Assembly (NCBI GenBank): GCA_008921705.1
Contig: VFFE01007650.1
Location: 1,802,062-1,866,061 of the forward strand
Length of the DNA stretch: 64,000 nt
Direction: 5' to 3'
DNA from: Burhinus oedicnemus
Lineage: Eukaryota > Chordata > Aves > Charadriiformes > Burhinidae
In this document: in pieces, positions 25,137 to 36,900 of the stretch
Position numbering within the stretch: the stretch's first letter is position 1
How the letters are laid out: each line of letters begins with the position of its first letter
The notes under the pieces: model-generated
Told to the model about the DNA's origin: nothing
Database searches by the model: none
Seen by the model: the letters and a program-made list of their open reading frames with translations, nothing else
Position numbers and translations under genes: made by a program

Positions 25137-28100
25137 TGAAAATGTCACAAAGACTTCTCTTCCTTCCTATGTGGGCCTTTATCCATGTTTTTCCTTGCAG
25201 ACTTTTTGCAGTGGATGTCCTGGAACCCTGCATGGAGCACCATTGCCAGCTTCACAGTTGCTTCACTCATTTTCTGACTGTGCAACAAATTTTTATTCTC
25301 TTATCTCCTCCTCTGCTTTGTTTTTCCTCTCCTTTTTTTTTTTCCTCTTGGTTCTTTCATTTCATTGATCCACACTAGCTAAATCCCACACAAACAGTCC
25401 CACTAACACATACCATCCCCATCCCAGAAAAACCACCAAAGCGGTAGCATGGTAGTTTCCCTTTTAAGTTACACTACTTTACTCTGCTTTTTGTAAGTAT
25501 CAACTCCTTAAGATCTGTTTATTCTGTTTTGTGAAATGGCCTCCAGAATGGGATCCCATATTAATATGGCTCTTACAATACGTGTAAAAAAGGGAACAAA
25601 ATCTCATGTTACATTTATAAGATACTTGTTTAGACTTGTTCTTGGCTGCATGATTAATTATGTAGGGTAAATAACTAATTTATAGATTAAACACATGTGC
25701 AACTTTTTAATGTATGTAAGTAATTATTTAATTTGTTCATGTATTCTTTTATAATTTCCAGTGAAACTATTATAATTAATGCTATTTTAAGAGCAAATGA
25801 CTGTAAAATTGCAGATGTCTTTGAAGGAACAGACTTCGTTTAGGCAGGAGGTGGTAATTGAAATAATTGAACCTCACGTTATAGTTAATTTTGCCTCCTG
25901 CTTCTTTCTTTTAACAGTCACAAAAGAATATGGAATTAAGTCCTTTAAACTTTGAGATGAGATTAATTTCATGTCAGTGTACCTGAGACAAAGATAAAAG
26001 AAGGAAGAGTGCTTGAAATGGGGCTTCCATGTTCTTCTTCACAAAACAACTTCTGCTAGAACAAATCTTTCTGACAGGACTTTCTTTTTGGATATGTAAA
26101 AAGGCAAGGCTGCATAGTATCAGAAACTGGCAGGCCTCAGACCAGGCTTTTCCAAACATTTCAAAATGCTTGTGTCTCTGTGAGACCTTTCTCTTGGAAT
26201 GGAAGGGATGTGGCTGCCCTGAGAGGCAAACCTCTTTCCTGTGGATGGCCCCTCACAAAGCTGAGTGGACAGGCCTGGGTGTGGGCATGACATAGAGATG
26301 CCCAAGCTGTGACTCCTCCTGCCCCTGCCCCATCCCTGATGTGCCTGCCCCACTCTCCAGGACAACATCTGAGCAGACTAGATGGGTATTTTCATTTGTC
26401 TCTGGCAGCAAAATGAGCTGAGGAAGTTTTGCTCTGGCCTTTTGTCCTTCTTCAATCGCATTCTTGTGCCATAACTCTCAGCCCCCATTGCTTTGCCAAT
26501 GCACCTGTGCTGTAATGGTCTGGGCTAAAGAAGTCTTCTAAAAAAGAGAGGGTTTATTCCCCTTCATACTATACGGTGCAGACCATTACCACTCACTGAT
26601 ACGGCTTGAAGCACTCTAGCAGCACTCTCGGCTGACTGAGACCAGTTGATTCAGTGGTTCAGGGTCCTGCTGAGGGCTTGTAGCATGTGGGTGACCTCTC
26701 CTGCAGATGAAGCACAAGACATAAGGAATTTGAGGGCACTAATGATTGTGCAATCATTGTAGGCCCCTATCTGAAAGCACATTGCTGAGCCTAAACAAGT
26801 AGGGCTATGGAGTGGAGAGGGAGTGGAGGTTGGCTGTGGGTCAGCCAACAGGGTTAGGAGAAGATGGTTTTGGAATGAGGTGGAGGGTATGAAGGTTACA
26901 GCAAAATTGAATGAAAAGTGGAGCCATGGGATGTCCCCTTGGGATAGGGCTGAGATGCAGCAGACTAATTTAACAAGACTTATTAACACAGTTGGGCTTA
27001 TTGCACAAGTTCCCAGGCAGAAACCTCCAGACGGGCAATACTGTTATCCATTCATCTTCTTTTTCCTGTATTGGGTGAGATCTCCCTGGCTTTCTAACTA
27101 TCACAAGGTAACCTGAAAATTTCACTTAAACAAAGTTTATGTAATATAGATTTATACTGCATCATGTTGTATAACAGTTTTCTTGTCTTGTTCATACTGC
27201 AGAGTGTTCATGTAGTAGACTTAAGATTTAAGATACTGACAAGTTGTCTTCCCCTGGGAAGGATGAGTTTCTTTAAAGTTATTAAGGTTTCAATGTGAAA
27301 CAAGAAATGGTGCCTTACAGAGAAAATAATCCCATTGATTTTGTGTAGCTTTTTGGCTGAAACATTCTTCCAAAGACAAAAGAAAATACTTTTGAGTAAA
27401 ATGAAGAAACGATTGAGAAGAGAAAGAATATTTCTGCTGATTGTTACAGTTCTGGCTTTTAGCCACTTGTCAAGTACCTCTTGTCAGAGGGAAAAAACAG
27501 AAGAGAAATTGGAAAGTTTCACGTATAATTATAAAAAAGACTCAACATCGTCCTTCCTGAATGGACTTGCCTGCCTTTTTTATGTGGAAATGTGTTGTTC
27601 TTAGTAACACGTAACAATTCTAATTATAAATGGTAAAAAAACCCCAACCCACTTTATTGTAATCCTAGAAAGTACAGGCCCTGTGTGAGATCCAGTGGAG
27701 TTGTATTGGGATCTTCCAACGTGGTTGTAGTTGAACTTACCTCACCTCTCTTCTCGATGGTCCCCTTCTGTGGAATGTGCACAACTCTGCAGTCCTCTCT
27801 CTGTTCAATGGGATATGAAACCAGTTTCCCCTCTCTCCTTTTGAGCTGGAGAGTCAAAAAGTGACTAGCCTGCCAGTAAAGTGGTAAATGCACAGAACGG
27901 GTAGGAGGTTTCTTTTTAAAAACTAACTTTTTTTTAGAGTTTATAGTAGATGACCAGCATGACGTGTTAATAGAGCTAGGATGGATGCTAAAGCACTTGA
28001 AATATATGTCAGCTTCAACAACAGCTGTGAAATACAAGTCTTGTTTAGATAAAATTCTTTATTCCTTCAGCTAGTGAGTACTTCTAGAAGAAAAATGCAC

Positions 28101-31009
28101 CTGGCTGATTTGATTTAGGTAGTTTTGAGATGACTCTTAAGTTCATTGCTGGAAGACTGTTACAATAGCACACTCCAAAGCTGAACAGATTTGTGTCTGT
28201 CACATGTTTTGTTGAGTATTACTTCTAGTTTTTCACTAATCACGATCTTGAAAGATCTTTCAAGAGACATATTTCGGGTCTTCTAAGCCAATACATTATT
28301 GAATGAAGATGGGAGTATGCCAAAGAAAAGAAAGGTTAGAAAAGGGATAGATAAAACATAGGCAGGAAAGTTAAGAGCAGGACCCCAAGTCTGCACACCA
28401 TTCATAATTTAGTCACAAGCCTTGGCTTCATTCTCCTCAGTCTGACCTGATCTACTGTCGACGCCGCTGAAAGGCCAGGTCTATAAAAGCATGAATTGGG
28501 CTCAGAAGTTTCAGGATTTGGGTATGGGTATAGCAACTATGATGACAAAGCTCACAGGAATTTCCAGACGTCTCCTGTGTTTCCACACAGGAGTGCCTTG
28601 CAACCAGTTTCAAGAGGGATAATCAGCCTTAACCCATTTTCAGTGTACAGGAATGGTATCTGTAAGAGGCTTCAATGCTAAAGTCTCCTTTTGCTTGTAG
28701 AATCCTTCAGACCAGAATCTTGCTGACCTAGAACCATACCAGGTGCTTTTGAGACCCCTTTGTCAGAGTGCTTTTAAACCATACAGTTTGTACCATTCTG
28801 TTTCACTTGCACTTTGGCTGACTTCCATAAACAGGTTCACTTTAGTGGTGACAGATTTTCTTTTCTAGTTTGGCAGCTTAGAAGATCAGCCTTCACATAA
28901 CAACATTTTGCCCATACTCGGCATTTCTGAAACCTATATTTTAAGCTTCTGGTTTAAAGTCTAGCTTTGGAGCTCACACTTAAAAATGAGTCGAGAAACT
29001 GGGGAATGTTTAGGAAAGAACCAGAGAAATTATTTGGCATCTGGAAAACTGGATTACACTCATAAGATTTAAGGAAATTAATCTATTTTTAGCTTAAGGA
29101 AAGGTTAAGAATTTATTTGACTACAGTCTACAGGGAAAAAAAGGTGCAGATATTGGGAAATAGGGAACTTTTAAATCTAACAGACAAAGAACATGAGATT
29201 TTTTATTTATTATTAGAATACACGATATGAATAAGGTGCAATTTTCTTTTTATCATGAATGATGATTAACTATTGGACTAAGTTTTTTGGGTTTTTTTGC
29301 ATTTGAATCTCCTGGCCCTGGTACAATAGAAGAATGAAAAATCTTCCAAACCTTTGTGTCAGAGACAGAAATGTGTCAAAAAAATAATATCTGGCCTGGG
29401 ATCTGGATCAAGCATTGATTTCTTTTTACTGAATTGACCTTAGCTGGCTGAATCAGGAAGGTAGAGAAGCTGGTCATGGAGAAAGAGCCTGAATCTCCTT
29501 TGCATTTTTTTTCATATTTGCTGAATACTGTTTTTTAAAGTTACAGGTTTTGCTATAGGATTTTTTATTTATTTATTTTATTCTATGGAAAAATAGGAAG
29601 GAGTAGTATCTCAAACCATCTAGTTTGCTTTTCTTTTTTAAGGACTGTAAGGGTATACTTCCATGAGGCTCTGCATAGAAATAATGGTCTGCTTGAAATT
29701 TCATATCTGCTGGAAATTTCAATACAGAAATTATCCTCATTAAATCAAACAAACAACTCCCCAAACCCTTCCAGACACGCACAGGTACCTTCACCCACAC
29801 TGGATAAATAAGCAGAGAATCTCCCTTGCTCATCAGAAGAATTAATTTGTGTGCCTCATTTGGATAAGGGTTACTTGGGCTGTAGGCATTGTAACTAGAA
29901 CAATACATATGTTTACATCACAGCTTCCTCTTAAATTTTTAGAATTCAGTTATAATAGGGACTTCTGGGAATCTAGAAATGGGTAGCTTCTGGCTACTCT
30001 GCAAGAGTTTGTAAATTCCTCATGTCACAAAGTCAACCCAGATTCTCTGCGTCTAGCCCTGCATGACCCCAACAGAAAGTAAAGTAGCTCTTCTTACAGC
30101 ATATCTGGAGAGTTCAGCTAAGACAGTAATGAATTTACAGGCTACCTAGCTTATCCAGCTAAGGTAACAGTTCCTGGCAATTCTTTAAAATGTTGATGAA
30201 CATCATCTCTAATTTACCTGCTCAGACCTCAAGCTATCTGCTTTCCTTCCTTTTCCTTGTAGGCAAATATAAACCTTTATGTAAGCATTGGTAATTCAGT
30301 TTCAAAGCTCAGTAATTTTGTTACAGGGTCCTGATTTAGATCTTGCTTACTTCTCTTCATAACACTAACTTCAGTAGGGTCAGTCTTGGCTTGTACTATA
30401 GCTTCAGAAACCTTATTGTCAAATGTGCCTACATTGGGGTCCTGGTTTGGGCCAGGAGTGCTCTTTGGAAGTGAATCTCTCAGTTGGAGAGACTGGACAG
30501 TTACTAGTTCCTGCCTGATGCAATTAAGTCAGATGATGCACTCCAGGAACTCACCTACTTTACTGCAACAGCTAACTGGCTGTTCATGGGACCAGACTGG
30601 AGTCAGAATAGTCCATAGTAAAACACCGCAAATGTATATTTGTTTATTGTTGCCAACAGTAGATCCTCAGCACTAATTGTTTCACCTGTAAGTCTGCTTC
30701 TGTTGGCATCTCTGCCTCTTGCTGATGGAAATGTAGCCTCAACAGTCCACAGATTTTGTAATTTCTGTGGTATCATTACATGACTTGTAGTAACTGTAGT
30801 AATTGTGCTAGAGGCAAAATACTCAGAGTTTGACAAATTTAGCGACAGTTAGTACATGCGGTTACTGCCTCTCTTTGTATGTTGCTGATGCAAAAGGGAT
30901 TGTTTTAGGCTACTGATGATGTGAATGTCCATATTTGTAGTTTTAATGGTGTGTAGGTGTAGGACTTGTGAAAAGGGTTATGTTAATCACAGAAAATAGG
31001 TTTGAAAGA
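25137..31009. other. Non-coding stretch, nothing firmly recognised
   Basis: AT-rich with a less AT-rich part at about 26160-27060. A short TTTA/TTTTA-rich run lies near 29560-29582. The open frame at 27401-27604 is described separately. Other frames are short and random. Confidence 0.5.
27401..27604 (+). other. Small open frame with a signal-peptide-like start; coding status doubtful
   Basis: From the ATG at 27401 the 67-residue frame reads MKKRLRRERIFLLIVTVLAF and onward: a strongly basic N-terminus, then about 11 hydrophobic residues (roughly 11-21), then a Ser/Thr- and Cys-containing polar stretch rich in Lys and Glu. That is the form of a signal peptide or type II membrane anchor, as in many secreted proteins and Golgi enzymes. 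I recognise no family. An upstream in-frame ATG exists at 27335. A GTATAATT that could act as a splice donor follows the residues ESFT, at about 27523. In a 64-kb AT-rich window such a frame can easily be chance. Confidence 0.12.
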
Positions 31010-31090
31010 AAACTTAGGAAAGCATGAATCCATCCTTCTGTCCCAAGTCACGTATGACTGCATGTAAACCATTCCTGACCAATATTTATT
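31010..31090 (-). mobile_element. Possible very old CR1/L3-like 3' fragment
   Basis: The string with CCATTCCTGACCAATATTTATT and the preceding CATCCTTCTGTCCC recall the 3' region of old amniote CR1-like LINEs as read on the plus strand of a minus-oriented copy. Only about 80 bases are comparable and the divergence is high, so this is a weak call. Confidence 0.3.
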
Positions 31091-34000
31091 GAACCTAGAA
31101 AGACATAAAGTTTCTAGTTTTGTAATCTGTTATAAACATAGTATACAAAATGTTACAGATTTTTCCTAATAAATAATTTAATTCCCACAGAAACACAGGA
31201 GTTAAAAGATACCTAAGCATAGCTGTATAAAACCTTTTACAGCATTTTCTTACAATAAGCGGCAATTGGAAACTGGTCTGAGCTGGATACCTTAATGGGT
31301 ATGTACTTTTTCAAACTTTCACTTTGCATGTTTGATTTTTTTTTTTTAAATTTCAGCCAAAGTGATACAGTCATTTTTTTCATTCACTTCCTTTTATCAT
31401 TCTCTCTCCTTTGCTCCATGCTATAATGTTCTCAGATTATATCTTTAAAATTCTCTAGCCTTCCCAGCTGTTTGGAGAAAAGGTTCTCTTTATGTCAGGG
31501 GGAGCCTTTTTGCAATCTCTGTGGAAACTGAAATTGGTAAACACTTGGGAGAGAATTTTTGAACTTCCATAGTTAAAATGGCCCAAAAAATTCTGTCACC
31601 ATTTGTCTTCACACTGGTTTTCCTCAGATAGATCCCAAAATGATGCTCAAGCTACATCTGTATCATCCCTATTGAATAACTGACTATGGTCTATATAGCT
31701 CAGAAATGACCATGCTGAATAACTAACTGTTGCTGCTACAAAATATTTGAGTATGCTTGTGATCAGGGCTACAGGAATTTCAGGAGCCTTTCCCCTTAAT
31801 TGATTTCTAGTCAGCCTGGTCTCCTAAAGGAGAGCAGGTAATCTGTTCTTGCTGTGAGGAGCAGAGTAAAAGCAGAAGAAGGAAACTGAATAAATTCAAA
31901 GTGTGATGAGACAGAGACTGGAGGAGAGTCAGAAAAGAACTCTGGAGAAGGAACTGCAGAAAGCAGTTGGTAATGAATTAGGACAAGAAAACAAAAATAT
32001 TGGATATTACTGTCATAGTTGGGTGAGAAATGATGGAGATCCTGCTGTTAGGATTGGAGAAGAGGGAAGAAATAGGAAACTGGGAGTCAGCTGTTCAAAA
32101 GCAGAATAATCAGAACAGGAATTAGAGTGGAAGAATCAAAGAATGAGCTGGGCTGGCCAAGTACATCAGGAACCAATGTATAGAACAGGGTAATTAGACA
32201 GGGATCTCTTTAGTGAGGCAGGATCCCAGGCCTTGGAATGGTGTGAGAAAAACTATGACTTTGTCATCTGCTTCAGATTCAGTCATACAAGGTTAATGCC
32301 TCTAGACTCTTTCACAGATGTGTTTTGCGAAGATAGTTGAATGCCCATGAAGTCTTCAGAAATTCTGTTGAGGACCTCTGTAGGAAGAATTGTAAGTTAA
32401 TCATACTGCCTTTGTAAAAAGGTTTGAAGAGTGTGCAGGAAATAAGCAAGCCCATTATTTGAGCATAGTCCGTTCTGCACATCAAATCAGACAGGTTCTA
32501 GAGTTGAAGAAAGGATGCATGCCTCAATTTTTTTCCCTCTTGGTGTACTCAATCTGATACATCTGGACACTATGACATGAAGTGGACCACAGTGGTGAAG
32601 TACTGGGTGGCACATTACCCACCAGGCACAACTCCTCTCCCAGAGCTTCATCTGTGGGCTGCACACAGACTGCCACGGATCCATGCGTTTGGGGAAACCT
32701 GATGCAACACCACAGAAAAAGGAAGGTCCCATGTTGTGCTGAAAGGTATAGAGCTTGCAGTGGGAGAGAATGGGATGTGAGCCCATTGTCTGAGTCTAAC
32801 TGTTGGTCTGTGAGACTTGGTAGGTCTGCACTCAGAGTATGATTATGCAACAAAATGTTATTGTAGATGAAATGTTCCTGGAGTGGATGAGAGGTGAATG
32901 ATGATGTCTGTACAGACAGTTCTGTCATTTCCAAAGTCTGAATTCCAGCATTTGAATGGCAACTCTAACAATGCTCTTTTAACATAGATTCTTTTGTGTA
33001 TCATTAATTTGTAATTTTGCAGTCTAGCTGTAGTCTGAGACAATGTATTTGTTTAGTGTGCTTCAAGAAGATGGGAACCTGCTTTTGTCTTCTTCATTCA
33101 GTGAGGAATATAATTTGCTCCTACTCTATTTCTCTGCACTTGTTCCAATACATTGCTGTCTTTCCAGATATATGTGACGTGAGAAGCAGCCCTGAAGGAA
33201 CTATTCCCCACTCCCCCCCCCCCCTGCACTTCCAGAGTAGGCTTTGACAATACAGATAGCCAAAACAGCATATTCGTCTTTGTGAAAAGTAGATCAGAGG
33301 CTTACAGGCAACACAAGTAGGAATATCTCAGACTCCTTTGTTCTTCCTTATGTAACTTGCTCTCTTTCCTTAGGGTGACATCCCTTGGGTGTAGAAAGAG
33401 AAGAAATAAGGAGATTGGGTTGCACTTGACCTTGAAAAAAAGAAAATCCTTTTAAACTCAGAATTGCCTTTTTAGATTCTGTAGACATGGGGATATTGAA
33501 GAACGGAAAATATCACTAAAAATATGATGAAGCAGTAAGTTGAGTTTGAACCATTCCAGAAGTCTGTCTTCTCCAAAGAGATAAAGTTTGAGAACTTCAG
33601 CTTCAGAGGAACAGCTCTGGATATGAAAATTTTGGACTAAGCAACAGAAGAAATTCTATTAGGTGCAACAGAAGAAATTCTATTAGGTACAACAGAAAAA
33701 AACAGATCATGGGATTAGGTGTCTCTGTGATTTAAATGAGGTTTGAATTAAGATCACTAAAATTACCTTGAATGCAATTTAAGTGGGATGTTGTCTCCTA
33801 TCTGCAGAAATAAGAGTTTGAACATCTAGTCCCTGTTTGTTTACATCATGAAACAGCTAACACAGTACCTGGTGTGATTTACAGACTGCATGTTGCATTG
33901 GAGACGTGACGCCCAGTGTTACAGGGATTGCTGAAGTTTGGGAGGGAAGTGTCTTAGCAGTGGTCCATGACAGAGCTTGCTTAGGGCGTAATTAAGCCAG

Positions 34001-36829
34001 TATTGCTAGGGACACCTGCTATTCAAGGAAATTCTAATCATCTTTTTTTCAGTTAAATAGCTTTTCTTTCATATTCTTCACTTCTTTGGATCCTTATGCT
34101 AAAGAGTCTTGTATCCTGTCCTATGCTGCACACTCAAGTGCTTGTGATTCTAAGTGCACACCTGCTGAATTGTTTTTAAATAAACTTTGAGTAACACTTA
34201 ATATGTTGCCTTTGCACACTCAGATTTTTAATAAAAGCTTTGGAAAAGAGGTGTTCACACCTAACGTTCCGGTCAAGCTCTCATGTCATGCTTTTTTGAG
34301 GACATCATGGTTTTAGCTAACTTCCTTGGTACCTAATCATAGCCTGTAAAACAGAATCAGCATCAAAAGACTTGTGTGGCCATTTGAATTTCATAGCCTT
34401 CAGAAAAAGAATTAGTGTTATACAGTATTTCTGTTTTCTTTTCCTTAGTACACCTCCTAGAAGCTTAGAAATAGATTCCCAGTGAGCCACTGAAGTGCTT
34501 AAATTACTGCAAACACGAAGAGCTGGTATAAATAGGCTAGTTCACTATATATAATTAACAGTGTGCAAATATGCCATTTTTAGCCTTTGTAAAAGTTCAT
34601 GCAGCTCAGTAGCCAGCAGCCAGTGCAGAGTTCAGGGACCTGATTTTAGAACAACATTCTTAGACCATGACTTGCCACCTTTAATTCATGCCCTTGCCTT
34701 CAAGCAGTGGTGCTGGCCTTGCCAAAGGACGCAATAGTTTGGGCTTTGGCTTGGGAGGTAGGGTAGGAGCTGCTTTTATCACAGTCCTGAATTTATAGCT
34801 TAAAGCACCCACTCTCAGGCTGCCTTGTAAGGCAGTTTCAAGCCCAAGAGATGATCGTATGTTTCCTTTTGAATGTATAATCTGATCTGCACAGGTGGGC
34901 TCCCATGAGCAGTGCCTGAAAACAGTTCTGCAGAGCGCTTTGTGGATAGTATGCAAGGCCTTTATGTAGAATAAAGGGATTTTTTTTTGAAGGTTCAAGT
35001 TTATTCATACACTATGTCCCTTGAAGTATTTGAGGCAGAGGTGGTGAACTAAGGTTCAGATCCCTGTGCATTATTGGAATATGGAGTGTAACTTTGCCAT
35101 TTAAACATCAAATACATAATTTTGCCTCTAAATTTCTTCTTCATGTCATTTTTCCATTGTATGTTCTATTTTTTGTGAATGAAAAGTATGTTTTAGATAG
35201 TAGTGGAGTTAGAAAATAGCATCTCATCAACTATGATATCTGATCAGGGGGCAGCTGCTGCAATCTGCTCTGGCTCTTGCTTTGGAAATGCTGTGGGCTT
35301 GCCAGCTGGCTGTCTTGCTAGGGTCTTGATGAGTTGCCTTGATTTTTGGGCACACTTGAATAATTCCCTAAAATAATTTCAACAGGTACTGCTTATGTTT
35401 TCCTTTTTTTAATACTTGCTTCAGTTCTTTGGGAAGCATTCTTTATTAAAATGTATGTGTACATCTCACATGTGTTCCACCTAACATGGCACCAATGCAA
35501 AAATCTTTAATTTTAAGTCACACTCGCCTAGAAAACAACGGTGGTCTACGACAACTCCACTAAAAGTCGATGGGAGCTGTGTGCCTTAACTCTTCGGAGA
35601 TGCCCGTGTCATGCAGTGGAACCCAATAGAGGCAACCCTGAACCAGTACTCACTTGACTCCTTCCCACCAAACCAGAGGTGGAGGCAATGTAGCCATCTC
35701 ACAGCAGTGGAGCAGTCACACTAAGTATGGTTTATTTGCTTATGAAGCACAGTTTATTCATTTCACCGAGTGTGACTGGGTTATGGCTGTATTCCTCTGG
35801 GACCGGCACCTAAAATCATTTCACTGTGTCTACCTGTGCCATTTTGCCATGCAGGGAGACTTGAGGCTATTTCAGGGATTGCACTGCCTTGCATTATTCT
35901 GCATTCACAGAATGCCCTTTGGAAGTTGCAAATATTTTCTCATCTGAAGTTTATCATGTGATTGAACTAGGGTTCAGTTAGATAGTTAAAATATTTTCTA
36001 CTCATTCATGCTGGTCAGTATGTCGGCTTCAAAAGAAAAATGGAAGTGATTATCTCTGTGGGTTATACAATTGTTCTGGAGCTGCACTACAATCTTTTGC
36101 TAGTGTGCTGTATTGACCAAGCTGTGGGAATGTTTCTTGTTTATTTTTGTTTAGTTTAATATGGGTCTGTTAGGAAAAACAAGCAAGAATAGGAAAAATT
36201 ATAGCTGAATATTACAGACATCTGCAAACCCTTACAAGTTTTTTCAAGTGCAAACTTTGACGAAAAATAGTAATATTTTCAGATATGTGAGCCAGTACTG
36301 AGCCAACTTGCTATTTCAAGACAGTGAAATAGAGGTGTCTTAAAATCCAGCTTTGCAAGTGTTTTGCTCCAACTGTCAAAATAACAATGCATTTACAGAA
36401 ATATCTGGATGGGTCCATCACATAGATACTTTAAGGTGACTTTATTTATTTAAGATATTAAAAATTACTTTAATGCAAAACTGTTTGTGATTTTTGAATT
36501 GGATTTTTCTGATTGTTTAGAAGAAGAAGTATTTCAGAAAAATAAGCAGCACTCGGTGCTTTCCAGGACTTTTTAACCAAAGATTCTTCTGTAGCCTTTT
36601 TTTGTCCTAATTTTCCATACGCAAATGGCAAGCATGCTATCTGTCGCGGTCTCACCTGCTTTTCCACTTGCAGAAAATGCATCTTAGTTGAGGCACTGAC
36701 TGAAAACTGGGTTCTGCAAGCAAGCTATCAGCTGTAAAATAGTTCCTACTCCCTTTCTAATGCAGTATATATCGCACTTTTCTATAAAAGGGGTTTGTGT
36801 CAAGAAGAGGGATTGAGAACAATTTACTG
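31091..36829. other. Non-coding stretch with minor simple repeats
   Basis: It contains a C12 run (33213-33224) and the 24-bp tandem at 33641-33697. At 32524-32934 open frames on both strands overlap in a less AT-rich block, none with a recognisable domain. A CpG-retaining patch at about 35520-35660 looks unlike its surroundings and could be an old interspersed repeat, unnamed. Confidence 0.5.
33641..33697. repeat. 24-bp tandem repeat, about 2.4 copies
   Basis: GCAACAGAAGAAATTCTATT followed by AGGT occupies 33641-33664. It is repeated exactly at 33665-33688, and a third partial unit (ACAACAGAA) follows. The first two copies are identical, which points to a recent duplication. No open frame runs through it. 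Confidence 0.93.
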
Positions 36830-36900
36830 AAAAATATACTGTAACCTGCTGGTAAAGATACTCTCCTGGGATATAAAGGTTCAAATCCCATCAAAAAGAA
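36830..36900 (+). other. tRNA-like segment with a B-box match, possible old SINE
   Basis: GGTTCAAATCC at 36878-36888 fits the RNA polymerase III B-box consensus. CTGGTAAAGATACTCTCCTGG lies about 30 bases upstream, where the A-box and anticodon arm would be expected. The acceptor stem does not pair and the A-box is poor, so it is not a functional tRNA. It may be the head of an old tRNA-derived SINE. The body and tail are not recognised. Confidence 0.3.

Noticed and set aside
32524..32934. Overlapping open frames of 86-136 codons as an exon
   Set aside because: Frames are open on both strands, which reflects base composition; no domain or paired splice sites are seen.
36830..36900. A functional tRNA gene
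   Set aside because: The acceptor and D stems do not pair and the A-box is poor; only the B-box fits.
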